Assembly (NCBI RefSeq): GCF_000378105.1
Contig: NZ_KB899255.1
Span: 62,001-126,000 of the forward strand
Direction of reading: 5' to 3'
DNA: 64,000 nt
DNA from: Rubritalea marina DSM 17716
GTDB taxonomy: Bacteria; Verrucomicrobiota; Verrucomicrobiia; Verrucomicrobiales; Akkermansiaceae
Below, in pieces: positions 35,617 to 43,834 of this stretch (its first letter is position 1; each line of letters opens with the position of its first letter). Under the pieces are notes generated by a model. It had not been told where the DNA came from, searched no databases, and saw only the letters and a program-made list of their open reading frames with translations. Both the position numbers and the translations under genes were made by a program.

Positions 35617-36858
35617 ACCTGCTTGGTAGGCGTCGAGTGCAAGCTGAATACCCTTTGCCTTGTGCAGCGTTTCTTGGAATTCGGCTGCTGGCTCTGAGTC
35701 CGCTACGATGCCAGCGCCTACGTGGTAGTGGATTTTATCGTGGTCGCGTACGATGGTGCGGATTGCGATGTTGAACTGGCTGGAGCCATTAAAGCCAAGG
35801 TAGCCGATGGCGCCGGTGTAGACTCCGCGAGTGACGGGCTCGAGTTCTTCGATGATTTCCATGGCGCGCTTTTTAGGTGCGCCAGTGATCGAGCCGCCCG
35901 GGTAGCAGGACTGCAGCGCCTGCAGGTGGCTTGTGCCCTCGCGCAGTGTGCCGCTGACGGTGGAAACGAGGTGGTGGACTTGCTGGTAGGGTTCGAGCTT
36001 GAGGATCTCGTCGACCTTGACCGAGCCGAACTCGCAGACGGTGCCGAGGTCATTGCGCAGCAGGTCGGTGATCATGATGAGTTCCGAGATTTCTTTTTCA
36101 GAATGCTGAAGCTCGTGGGCGCTGGCGGCGTCTTGCTTGGGGTCTTGGAAGCGTGGTCGTGTTCCTTTGATCGGGCGGGTTTCGATCGATTGATTGTGGA
36201 GTTTGAGAAAGGTCTCTGGAGAGGAAGAAAGGATCTCGTGGTTGTCGAGATTGAGGTAGGCCGCGTGGGGGGCGGGTGAGAGTTCGCGCAGTTGTTGGTA
36301 GAGGGTGAAAAGCTTGCTATTGTTTGAGGGCATAGTCTGTGCAGAGAACTTTTGTGAGAGGTTCACCTGATAGATGTCGCCAGCGGCTATGTAGTCGGCA
36401 ATGCGCCCCACCTTGGCCATGTACTCAGTCTTGCTAATGGAGGGGGTGAAGGGACCAAAGCCCAGTGCGCTGGGGGATGAGTGTTCGGTTTCTAGCTGTG
36501 TGGATAGGGCGCCAGATTCAAACCATTGTTGGTCGCTGTGGCGGTAGACGAGCATCTCGTGGTAGGCGCCAAAGCAATAGTTGCCCTCGTACTCGACCCA
36601 ACCGCAGAGCCCTCCGTGGGGGAGAGGGTGGTCGCTTTGTGCGTGCTCTTGGAGGTGGCTTTCTAGCTCGGAGGTGTCGCTGATGTGACCTCGAAAAACC
36701 TTGCGAGGGCGGGCTGTGATGATGCTTAGTGCTCCACCTCGATCCGATTGGATGTTTCCGGCGCTATCGAAGAAGACGAGCCCATCTAGGTGCTGTAAGG
36801 CGTGGGCCACAGCGATGGGTGAGTGCTTCAGTGAGATGGCTTGGAGGCGGCTAGGCAT
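35602..36858 (-). CDS. pabB: Aminodeoxychorismate synthase component I
   Basis: PabB aminates chorismate to 4-amino-4-deoxychorismate for folate synthesis, using ammonia from PabA. The 418-residue chorismate-binding enzyme has ETFLKLHNQSIETRPIKGTR near residue 215, ELIMITDLLRNDLG, and the C-terminal PGGSITGAPKKRAMEIIEEL followed by RGVYTGAIGYLG. The alternative, anthranilate synthase TrpE, is less likely given the length and these motifs. No pabA or pabC is adjacent. Confidence 0.88.
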   Translation of the reverse strand: MPSRLQAISLKHSPIAVAHALQHLDGLVFFDSAGNIQSDRGGALSIITARPRKVFRGHISDTSELESHLQEHAQSDHPLPHGGLCGWVEYEGNYCFGAYHEMLVYRHSDQQWFESGALSTQLETEHSSPSALGFGPFTPSISKTEYMAKVGRIADYIAAGDIYQVNLSQKFSAQTMPSNNSKLFTLYQQLRELSPAPHAAYLNLDNHEILSSSPETFLKLHNQSIETRPIKGTRPRFQDPKQDAASAHELQHSEKEISELIMITDLLRNDLGTVCEFGSVKVDEILKLEPYQQVHHLVSTVSGTLREGTSHLQALQSCYPGGSITGAPKKRAMEIIEELEPVTRGVYTGAIGYLGFNGSSQFNIAIRTIVRDHDKIHYHVGAGIVADSEPAAEFQETLHKAKGIQLALDAYQAGSGNE

Positions 36859-37000
36859 AGTCGGGCGATGGCAATATCTGTAGGTGGTTCTGTGTCCTTC
36901 TCAAGCGAATTGTGCGTTGCGCAGGCGTGTCATGTTTTTCTTTGGAATTGAAAATCGGTTCTTTTCATCGGTGGGAGGACTTCGCACATTAGTGCCGTTC

Positions 37001-38158
37001 ATGGCACACTCGAGCAGTAGAATTCGCAGTAAGAGACCCAGCGCGTATCAGGTGGCTTGGGGGCTATTTGCGTGTCTCGCGGTGAGCCAGTTGATTGCGA
37101 TTGGCTCTGCAATTGCGGTGCGCAGCGGGGAGGTGCGCGAGGTCGTGCGCTACGTGCGCGAGGATCCAATCGTGATTTCTGTGCCGGCGGCTCCAGAGGC
37201 GCGTGCGCCCCGTGAGGGCGAGGCGATTGCACCTCGTAGTCTTGAGCAATTGATGCTGGCATACGGAGAGGACGCGTCTGTCACTATGGAGCTGGGCCAG
37301 GCGCCGCAAGTGAGTTTGCCAGAGCAGAATGTCAAGGGTTTGAGCCAAGCAAGGCCAGCCAACGAAGAGGCCGCCATTGCACGTTCTGATGTGCGCAAGC
37401 TTGTCGAGGAGGCGGAGGCGGCGCGCAAGCGTGGCGATGCGATTCAGGCCTTGATCTTGCTTGATGACGCAGCGGCGCTCAGTGAAGAGGAACCGTTGGT
37501 GTGGTGGCGGAAAGCGGAGGTTTTTGAAGTGATGGGGCAATGGGAACGCGCGGCAGATTGCTACGAGCGCCTGTTCATTCAGGGGCCAGACATCGGGATA
37601 TACTATCACAATGCGGCTTACAAGTTATCCAATGGTATCGAGCCGGAGTCTTCTAAGAATGACCAATTTGCCCTTGGGCATATTATGAAGCGCCTGAGTC
37701 ATGATGGCATGCAGGTGCAGCTGCGCGTGCCCGTGAAGTTGTTGAACCAGGAGCGATTTGATCCCGAAGACATCCACTTGATTGTCCACCACTATGATTT
37801 GGTGGATAAGCATCGCGTCGAGCCGGTACCTGAGTCACGGGCTGATCAGATGAATGAGCGTTGGGTCTACGCTCCGGTGGATTGGAGTTCGGGTGAAGAG
37901 ATTGCGGAAGCGAATTATACGGTGGCTGAGATGAGTGCTTCGGAGTCCCATTTGTTTGGACAACGGAGTTATTTTGGCTACGTGGTCGAGCTCTATTATC
38001 AAAATGAATTGGTAGATCAGCAGGCAAACCCACGTAAGCTTCATTCAATACACGCAAAGCAACAAGTAACTCCTAGTTATGGCTTGCCATTTGACGGGGA
38101 GCTGCCACCAATGAACGAAGGCAACCCCCTACTACCTAACTTGCCTAGTGAGTATTGA
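37001..38158 (+). CDS. TPR-containing membrane-anchored protein
   Basis: From ATG 37001 (MAHSSSRIRSKRPSAYQVAW) the protein has 385 residues; GTG 36992 is an alternative. One helix near residues 17-38 anchors it, with a basic N-terminus inside. After a charged linker, about residues 130-195 form TPR-like helices (EAARKRGDAIQALILLDDAA, then WRKAEVFEVMGQWERAADCY). The C-terminal 180 residues are beta-rich and unrecognised. Its stop overlaps the start region of the following pseudokinase-FGE gene (TATTGATAG), suggesting translational coupling and a shared role. Confidence 0.72.
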   Translation: MAHSSSRIRSKRPSAYQVAWGLFACLAVSQLIAIGSAIAVRSGEVREVVRYVREDPIVISVPAAPEARAPREGEAIAPRSLEQLMLAYGEDASVTMELGQAPQVSLPEQNVKGLSQARPANEEAAIARSDVRKLVEEAEAARKRGDAIQALILLDDAAALSEEEPLVWWRKAEVFEVMGQWERAADCYERLFIQGPDIGIYYHNAAYKLSNGIEPESSKNDQFALGHIMKRLSHDGMQVQLRVPVKLLNQERFDPEDIHLIVHHYDLVDKHRVEPVPESRADQMNERWVYAPVDWSSGEEIAEANYTVAEMSASESHLFGQRSYFGYVVELYYQNELVDQQANPRKLHSIHAKQQVTPSYGLPFDGELPPMNEGNPLLPNLPSEY

Positions 38159-38166
38159 TAGACGAG

Positions 38167-39717
38167 ATGGAGACTACGTTTCAGAGAGTGCTTAAAGTCG
38201 GCGATCAGGTAGGTGATTATCTATTTGAAGGCCTACTGATAGACGGCGAAGACATGAACACCTGGAAGGCTAAGCAGATTTCTGTGAGCCGCGGAGTGAT
38301 CATCGATAGTCTGAACCTCCCTGGAGCCACGGATCAAGATGTCATCAATACCTTCCTCGATGATGTGCGCGCTAAGGCAAAAGTCGACCACCCATTGATT
38401 GGTTCGGTATTTGAAGCATTCCATGAGTCGCCGCATTGTTTCTACGCTCGAGAGCGCCTGCAGGGCACCAATCTTCAGGTTTCGATGGATACGAAGAAGC
38501 AATGGCTGCCGAAGCAAATGATTCGCATCATTGCTCAGTTGGCTGAGGCGAATTACTTTTTTGAGCGCCGCCAGGTGGCGACTCTTCCCATCCTACCGGA
38601 GCATATTTTCATTGGAGACGACTTGCTGACCCGCGTGATTAACATGGCGGTGGGAGGTGAGTACAGTGCCGAGGTGGGGCTCGAAGACCGCATTAGCATC
38701 GCTACTGCATTGAAACCGATGCTGAAGACAGGTGAACAGGGGGCGACTCGTGTGCGTTCCTTGCTCGACCACATGTGTGATCTTGAGCGCGAGGTGCCAG
38801 TGACTTGGAGGCAGGTGCTGGAGCTTTCGCGTCAGGTGGAGGCGGACCTTTCATATGCGAGTACCGAGCAGGTGCCGCAGTCCGATACGGTGAAGCTGGA
38901 GCGCCGCCGGAAGCAACAAGAGGTCATTGCGATGATTTCTGTGGTGTTCATCGTGTTTTGCGTTTTGGTAGGTTTGAGCCAGATGATTGAACCAGAAAAG
39001 CGCAGTGTCGCACGTGATTTAAGCCAGATGCTGCAAATCGATGCTGGCGAGGTTGAGGGGCTCGATGGTGATACCGTGGATGTGGAGACTTTCTGGATCG
39101 ATTCGCACGAAGTCACGATTGCCGAGTACGCCAAGTTTCTGGAAGTGATGGAGATGTTTGATGAGCGTCAGCGTTCTGTCTACCAGCACGAGAACCAGCC
39201 AAGCTCGAAGGTCAGCCACATTCCTGATGACTGGGAAGCGATGCACTCGGCAGCCAAGCTCAATGGTGAGTGGAATGGTCTGGTGATGGATTTGAATTGT
39301 CCGGTGGTGGGTATCGATTGGTGGGACGCGTACGCCTACTGTAATCATATTCGCAAGCGACTCCCTAGTGTTGATGAATGGCGCTTGATCGTGGGGGTGA
39401 AGAAGGAGGGTGAAACCATGCAGAAAGCGTCACCGTGGGGGCAGGTGGATGCGAGTCAAGTTGATGTCACGCCACCTGGGCTGCATGGAATGGCTGGCAA
39501 TGTTTCGGAGTGGGCGGCAGCACCTGCAAAAGATCCAGCAAGCCCAGTAAAGCCTGAGATGTGGATGCTTCTCGGTGGTGCTTACGATAAAGTGGCCAGT
39601 GATGCTTCGACTATCGAGTGGATTGATCTCTCGGGGACTGAGCTTGAAGATGGCCGCAACTTACGCCGTAGCAACGTGGGCTTCCGTGCGGTGAGCGATC
39701 GTGCACCACGACTGTAG
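38167..39717 (+). CDS. Kinase-like/FGE-sulfatase domain membrane protein
   Basis: ATG 38167 gives 516 residues; TTG 38155, overlapping the upstream stop, would add four. Residues 10-240 are a very degenerate kinase-like fold: no glycine loop, no VAIK lysine, no HRD or DFG. A membrane helix lies near 258-276. The outer part is a formylglycine-generating-enzyme (SUMF1-type) domain: DSHEVTIAEYAKFLEVM, VGIDWWDAYAYCNHIRKRLP, HGMAGNVSEWA and RSNVGFRAVSD. The paired cysteines needed for sulfatase activation are not seen, so this is probably a non-catalytic binding domain. Fusions of kinase and FGE-like domains are common in PVC bacteria. Confidence 0.82.
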   Translation: METTFQRVLKVGDQVGDYLFEGLLIDGEDMNTWKAKQISVSRGVIIDSLNLPGATDQDVINTFLDDVRAKAKVDHPLIGSVFEAFHESPHCFYARERLQGTNLQVSMDTKKQWLPKQMIRIIAQLAEANYFFERRQVATLPILPEHIFIGDDLLTRVINMAVGGEYSAEVGLEDRISIATALKPMLKTGEQGATRVRSLLDHMCDLEREVPVTWRQVLELSRQVEADLSYASTEQVPQSDTVKLERRRKQQEVIAMISVVFIVFCVLVGLSQMIEPEKRSVARDLSQMLQIDAGEVEGLDGDTVDVETFWIDSHEVTIAEYAKFLEVMEMFDERQRSVYQHENQPSSKVSHIPDDWEAMHSAAKLNGEWNGLVMDLNCPVVGIDWWDAYAYCNHIRKRLPSVDEWRLIVGVKKEGETMQKASPWGQVDASQVDVTPPGLHGMAGNVSEWAAAPAKDPASPVKPEMWMLLGGAYDKVASDASTIEWIDLSGTELEDGRNLRRSNVGFRAVSDRAPRL

Positions 39718-39774
39718 AATCTCGGCTCGGAGTTTGACATTGGGGGCAAATTATCAGAATGATACCCAAGCATC

Positions 39775-40650
39775 ATGACTCGTATACTCTTTCTTATCAG
39801 TATTGTCCTTGTCAGCGTCTCTAGCTGTCTGGAAGCCCAAATCAGTCTGGGCGTGAAGACCAACCGTCGACAATACATCAGCTACGAGCCGATTCAGGTG
39901 ACCGTTTCGATAGCGAACCAGTCTGGCGGGCCGATGGTGTTGAAAAACAGCCGAGGGGCTCCTTGGGTAGAGTTTGTGGTGCGCAACCAGAGTGGTAAGG
40001 CCATCAGTAAACTACGTGAAGCAAACTACAGTGGTACCACGATTCCCACGGCAGAGCGCGTGAAATCATCCTTCACTCTCAACAATACCTTCGACCTTTC
40101 AGAGCCTGGTAATTATTCAGTCCATGCGATTGTTCGCACCCCCAATCAGGGTCCTGGCGAGGGCTCGCGTTCGCAGTCCGTGTTCTTCACGGTGAATCGC
40201 GGCGTGGTCAATTGGAGCACCAAGGTAGGCGTGCCGGGAGTGGCTGGCGATCAGCGTGAGTACAAGCTTCTGAAGAGTTCGGGCGATGGCCCGCCGAAGC
40301 TCTATGTGCAGGTGGAAGACGTGCGCAGAGGGCATATGCTGGCCTGTTATTCATTGGGTTCTGTTTTATCATTCCGCGAGGCGAACAAAGCGGTTGATCG
40401 TCAGAACAATCTGCACGTGCTCTTCATGGCTTCCCCAGAGCTCTACTGTCACACGGTGGTGAATACCTCGGGGAAGACCACCCAGCGTCGCTACCATAAG
40501 AGTGTGGGGACCACGAATCCTTTTCTTTATACTGGCAACGGCGGTCAAGTAGTAGTAGCCAATTCCCAGCCGTATGATCCTACGAAGGAAGCTGAGGAAC
40601 GCAGTAAGTTCCACAAGCTGTCCGAGGTGCCTAATGGCTTTTCCCAGTAA
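39775..40650 (+). CDS. Secreted Ig-like domain protein, function unknown
   Basis: The 291-residue protein has a signal sequence (MTRILFLISIVLVSVSSCLE) with a possible lipobox at VSSC. Residues 25-145 form an Ig-like beta domain of the kind found before envelope or protease-inhibitor modules (TNRRQYISYEPIQVTVSIAN). The rest is unrecognised. It follows the pseudokinase-FGE gene by 57 bases and precedes the NdpA gene by 25, so it belongs to the same plus-strand run. Confidence 0.7.
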   Translation: MTRILFLISIVLVSVSSCLEAQISLGVKTNRRQYISYEPIQVTVSIANQSGGPMVLKNSRGAPWVEFVVRNQSGKAISKLREANYSGTTIPTAERVKSSFTLNNTFDLSEPGNYSVHAIVRTPNQGPGEGSRSQSVFFTVNRGVVNWSTKVGVPGVAGDQREYKLLKSSGDGPPKLYVQVEDVRRGHMLACYSLGSVLSFREANKAVDRQNNLHVLFMASPELYCHTVVNTSGKTTQRRYHKSVGTTNPFLYTGNGGQVVVANSQPYDPTKEAEERSKFHKLSEVPNGFSQ

Positions 40651-40675
40651 TGGATTGAGTACTTCTATCATCGAC

Positions 40676-41731
40676 ATGACCATCACAACGAACTTCAACA
40701 AAGCAACGCTGGAGACTGTCTCTCTGGCGAAAATTGGCAACCCGCTGCGAGGCGAGTCTCTCAAGACTTCTAAGGACCTTTGCCAATTTGGTGAAGAGGA
40801 TAAAGAGATTCTGACTTTGGCTTTCTTGAAGCCATTCAAGAATCTTGAGCGTTATCACTTTCATCACACATCAGACCTTAGCCTGCACGAGATGCACTGC
40901 TATGCGAATACGATCTTTGATCAAGACGAACGCTTCCTCACGTATTCTAGAAAAATTGCGAGACACTTATACGATAAGACCAAGCACCCGAATATCAAGT
41001 CAGGCGACCTTTGTATCGCGCTGATCCGTGGGGTGCAAATCAATGGTGAGATCTGTGATGCCATCAGCGTGGTCAAGTCGGAGAGCCTCACCCCATTTCT
41101 TGAGATTTCAGACCAGGATGGGGACCTGCAGCTCACGACACACAATGGGATTTACCCAGATAAGATCGACAAAGGTTGCTTGATCGTGGACTACGATAAA
41201 GATGGTGGCTACCTAGTTTACACTTTTGACAAAGGTGGTTCAGAAACCAACTTTTGGGTGCGTGATTTCCTTGGTGCGCGGGCGCGCAAGGACGACGAAT
41301 ACCGCACCAAGCAATATGCTTCCATGTGCACCTCATTCGCTGATGAAGGCCTGCCCGAGGAAATGCCTCTCGAGCAAAAGTATCGCGTCGCAAATGACGC
41401 CATTCAGTACATGAGTGAGGCTGAGACCTTTGATGAAAAGCACTTCCACGATGAGGTGTTGCGCGAGCCTGAGATCATCGAACAATTCACTCAATACAAG
41501 GACAACTACAAAGACGAAGATGGTGAGCCAATCGCCACCGAGTTTGCTATCGATAAGGTGGCTGCCAAGAAGGCTGGCTCCAAGATCAAAGGCAACCTCA
41601 AGCTCGATACTGGTGTGGTGATGAAATTCACTCCAGACTTCGCAGAGCGCGAGAGCGATATCCTTGAGCGGGGTTACGACGAGAAGATGGAAATGAAGTA
41701 CATCAAAGTCTTCTACCACGAAGAATTGTGA
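40676..41731 (+). CDS. 37-kDa nucleoid-associated protein (NdpA/YejK family)
   Basis: The frame from ATG 40676 gives 351 residues. An upstream in-frame start at 40574 would overlap the preceding gene and is rejected. NdpA-type features include LCIALIRGVQINGEICDAIS, the acidic strand SDQDGDLQLTTHNGIYPDKIDKG and the central FWVRDFLGARARKDDEYRT. E. coli YejK binds the nucleoid; in other bacteria relatives occur near mobile elements or defence genes. Here it ends a run of envelope genes, with no clear link. Confidence 0.85.
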   Translation: MTITTNFNKATLETVSLAKIGNPLRGESLKTSKDLCQFGEEDKEILTLAFLKPFKNLERYHFHHTSDLSLHEMHCYANTIFDQDERFLTYSRKIARHLYDKTKHPNIKSGDLCIALIRGVQINGEICDAISVVKSESLTPFLEISDQDGDLQLTTHNGIYPDKIDKGCLIVDYDKDGGYLVYTFDKGGSETNFWVRDFLGARARKDDEYRTKQYASMCTSFADEGLPEEMPLEQKYRVANDAIQYMSEAETFDEKHFHDEVLREPEIIEQFTQYKDNYKDEDGEPIATEFAIDKVAAKKAGSKIKGNLKLDTGVVMKFTPDFAERESDILERGYDEKMEMKYIKVFYHEEL

Positions 41732-41752
41732 TCAGGCCTTGAGCCATGCTCA

Positions 41753-41791
41753 TAAAAAAGCTCTGCGGTGAATCACCGTAGAGCTTTTTGT
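41753..41791. terminator. Bidirectional intrinsic terminator
   Basis: A stem of about 15 bp (aaaaagctctgcggtg/caccgtagagcttttt, one mismatch) with a short loop lies between the convergent ndpA-type and ndh genes. T runs follow on both strands. Confidence 0.85.
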
Positions 41792-41828
41792 TTCTCAGAG
41801 AGAGTAGCCGGGGGGCTGTGAGTGTGTG

Positions 41829-43118
41829 CTATTTCTTGCTGATGTCGTCTTCGGGCTTGTACTCAAAGACGCGCACGCCAGGTGCGTCGGTCACGTAGTT
41901 CCAGAGCCAGTGGATAAACACGCTGAGCTTGGAGCGGAAGTCTACAAGGAAGAGGATGTGAATGAATAGCCAAGCAAACCAAGCGATGATGCCTTTGAGT
42001 TGGATCTTGCCGAACTCGACCACTGCATGTGAGCGACCGACAATCGCCATGGCGCCCTTATCCCAGTATACGAAACCGGGGCGCTCAGCGTTTTCTTGGC
42101 CAGGAACCGCTTCCTTAACCAGGAGCTTACCAATGAAGCGACCCATTTGTGAGGCTGCCGGAGCAACACCCGGGACGGGTACGCCATTGGCATCTTTCAT
42201 GAATGTCACGTCGCCAGCTACAAAGATGTCACGGTGACCAGGGAGGCTGAGGCATGCATCCGGTGTTACTTTGCCCGCGCGGTTGGTCTCGACGGGGAGT
42301 TTGCTGACGATGCTTTCGGCTTCGACGCCGGCTGCCCAGAGGATGGAGCCAGCTTCGATCACGGTGTCTTTGGTGATGACTTTGCCTGCTTCGATGTCAG
42401 TTACCATCGTGCTCGTACGTACTTCCACGCCGAGCTTCTCAAGGCGCTTCTGTGTGTAGGCTGAGCTTTCTTCTTCATAAGGGGGAAGAAGGCGTGGGCC
42501 GGCTTCGATCAGAATAACCTTAAGTTGTGAGGTGTCGATGCGGCGGAAGTTGCGCTTCATGGAGCGCTGGATGAGCTCGACGAATGCACCTGAGAGTTCT
42601 ACCCCAGTTGGGCCACCACCTACGATAGCGATGGTCATGAGGCGGCGGCGTTCCTCTGGGTCGTTACTGATTTCAGCTGTCTCGAGATTCTTGAGGACGC
42701 GCTCACGGATTTCGTGTGCTTCGGCGAGTGTCTTCATGCCGATGGTGTGCTCAGCCCAGTGGTCGTTACCAAAGTAGCCAGTCTTGGCTCCTGCTGCTAC
42801 TACGAGGGTGTCGAAGTCGTATGTGTTGCCAGAGCGGCCGGTGAGAGATTTGGCTTCGGAGTCAACGTTGAGAACTTCATCCATGAGAACCGTGACGTTG
42901 TCGGCTTCGTCTAGAATGCTACGAAGGGAGCGTGCGATATCGTGAGATGGAAGGGTAGCGGTAGCTACTTGATATAGCAGCGGCTGGAACAAGTGGTGGT
43001 TTGTTCGATCAATCAGGGTAACTTCAAAGGTCGGCTTGTTTGCGAGTTGCTTCGCGCACTCCAAGCCGGCGAAACCTCCACCGATGATGACTACTTTTTT
43101 GACTGCAATGTCTGCCAT
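41829..43118 (-). CDS. ndh: Type II NADH dehydrogenase
   Basis: NDH-2 passes electrons from NADH to quinone without pumping protons. The 429-residue flavoprotein has an N-terminal FAD dinucleotide fold (KVVIIGGGFAGLECAKQL), a second NADH fold (IAIVGGGPTGVELSGAF near residue 165), the FAD-binding IFVAGDVTFM near 300 and a C-terminal hydrophobic helix pair (WFAWLFIHILFLVDFRSKL) for membrane attachment. A perfect Rex-type operator lies 44-61 bases upstream of the start, which fits the known Rex control of ndh in other bacteria. Confidence 0.95.
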   Translation of the reverse strand: MADIAVKKVVIIGGGFAGLECAKQLANKPTFEVTLIDRTNHHLFQPLLYQVATATLPSHDIARSLRSILDEADNVTVLMDEVLNVDSEAKSLTGRSGNTYDFDTLVVAAGAKTGYFGNDHWAEHTIGMKTLAEAHEIRERVLKNLETAEISNDPEERRRLMTIAIVGGGPTGVELSGAFVELIQRSMKRNFRRIDTSQLKVILIEAGPRLLPPYEEESSAYTQKRLEKLGVEVRTSTMVTDIEAGKVITKDTVIEAGSILWAAGVEAESIVSKLPVETNRAGKVTPDACLSLPGHRDIFVAGDVTFMKDANGVPVPGVAPAASQMGRFIGKLLVKEAVPGQENAERPGFVYWDKGAMAIVGRSHAVVEFGKIQLKGIIAWFAWLFIHILFLVDFRSKLSVFIHWLWNYVTDAPGVRVFEYKPEDDISKK

Positions 43119-43156
43119 GCGCTGGGCTTAGTCTGATTCGACGAAGGACACAAGTA

Positions 43157-43184
43157 AGACTTTGTGAAAAATTTCACAAAGTCT
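43157..43184. promoter_or_regulatory. Rex-type operator (perfect 28-bp palindrome)
   Basis: The sequence is a perfect inverted repeat of 13-base arms around AA. Its core at 43162-43179 is TTGTGAA-AAAT-TTCACAA, which matches the published Rex consensus TTGTGAAnnnnTTCACAA exactly. Rex senses the NADH/NAD+ ratio and represses genes such as ndh. The same core also fits the CRP half-site pattern TGTGA-N6-TCACA, but the longer match and the adjacent NADH dehydrogenase favour Rex. Confidence 0.75.
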
Positions 43185-43382
43185 ATTTTACTGGCTTCAT
43201 TAGCCCTGATTTTCATGGGTTTCACGCTGAGATTATTTTGGACAAGACCCATGGATTCCCTTAGTTTCATGGGATTGAAGCACGGTGATTGTTGCTCAAA
43301 GCAAGAAAATTGTGAAAAAAGCAAGATCATTCAATACAGATTAATCACAATCCGATATGTTAAAGCTGTCTTGATGGAATAG
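43164..43382 (+). CDS. Possible small membrane protein with Cys-rich tail
   Basis: A 72-codon frame starts at a GTG inside the palindromic operator (KNFTKSILLASLALIFMGFT). It encodes a basic N-terminus, one membrane helix and a tail with GDCCSKQENCEK. The composition looks like a real anchored small protein, but a start codon inside an operator is awkward and no ribosome-binding site is seen. An internal ATG at 43215 would remove most of the helix. It could instead be the untranslated upstream part of the RNA that ends at 43617. Confidence 0.3.
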   Translation: MKNFTKSILLASLALIFMGFTLRLFWTRPMDSLSFMGLKHGDCCSKQENCEKSKIIQYRLITIRYVKAVLME

Positions 43383-43450
43383 GCATCACTCAATAAAGCA
43401 CTCCCCCCGTGATTTAGACAGAGTGAGCTCATCAAAGACTTAGGCACAAC

Positions 43451-43618
43451 ATAAGGCGGTGATGATCCCCCACAATGCTTCGGCATTGCCATTGGTCATC
43501 CCCCTGCAGCACAAAATCCCCGATACGCCGTTTGGTGGACTGGTTTTCTCCCCAGTTCGTCCACCAAGCGGCGCTCCCTTTCCCGCGGACGCCACGATTG
43601 ATGGCGTCATTTTTTTTG
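43451..43618 (+). ncRNA. Candidate structured C-rich small RNA or long 3' UTR
   Basis: Three hairpins follow one another and end in a U tract. Hairpin A (43461-43500) has a lower stem gatgatc/ggtcatc and an apical caatgc-TTCG-gcattg, a stable UUCG tetraloop. Hairpin B (43526-43573) has 15-bp arms, cgccgtttggtggac with gtccaccaagcggcg, one G-U. Hairpin C is the terminator. Unpaired or loop segments carry UCCCC at 43466, 43499, 43517 and 43549 plus UCCC twice after hairpin B; another run lies at 43402. The overlapping frames on both strands have poor protein character. The 5' end is unknown. Promoter and expression are not visible from sequence, so this is a structural prediction. Confidence 0.5.
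43588..43617 (+). terminator. Strong intrinsic terminator of the candidate RNA
   Basis: The stem gacgcca/tggcgtc with a seven-base loop is followed, after one A, by eight consecutive Ts on the plus strand. The minus strand has no T tract. No protein gene ends directly before it except the doubtful frame ending at 43382. Confidence 0.85.
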
Positions 43619-43834
43619 TTCAATGGTGAAGGCTCCAGGGGTGGGCGAGTGCTGCGATTATCGTTGACATCGAGTGAGTCAGGTATTAACACCGCGATCC
43701 ACCTCTGCCGCTGGTGTTTGATCTCACAATCTACCGGCCAATGGATATTGGTACATCAAGGGCAGGGAGTATCTAATTAGAAACGTCTGATAAAGCATCT
43801 TTGGGCGAGGTCTAACTTCCAAACAAACAACAAC
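43619..43834 (+). promoter_or_regulatory. Promoter and structured leader of rplY
   Basis: TTGACA at 43664-43669 is a perfect -35 box; TAACAC (43687-43692) at 17 bases is a weak -10. Downstream, aacaccgcg/cgctggtgtt and ccaat/attgg can form hairpins, giving a leader of about 140 bases. The start of rplY is preceded by an A/C-rich run (aacaaacaacaac) without a Shine-Dalgarno. Autoregulatory control of the ribosomal protein gene is possible but unproven. Confidence 0.4.

Noticed and set aside
43162-43179. Reading the ndh palindrome as a CRP/FNR-type site (TGTGA-N6-TCACA).
   Set aside because: It does fit that shorter pattern, but the exact match to the longer Rex consensus and the NADH dehydrogenase target make Rex the better call; CRP-type control is not excluded.
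43432-43780. Overlapping 86- and 101-codon frames on both strands downstream of the Rex-type operator.
   Set aside because: They run through strong hairpins and a terminator, have no start signal, and contain no recognisable domain; a structured RNA explains the region better.
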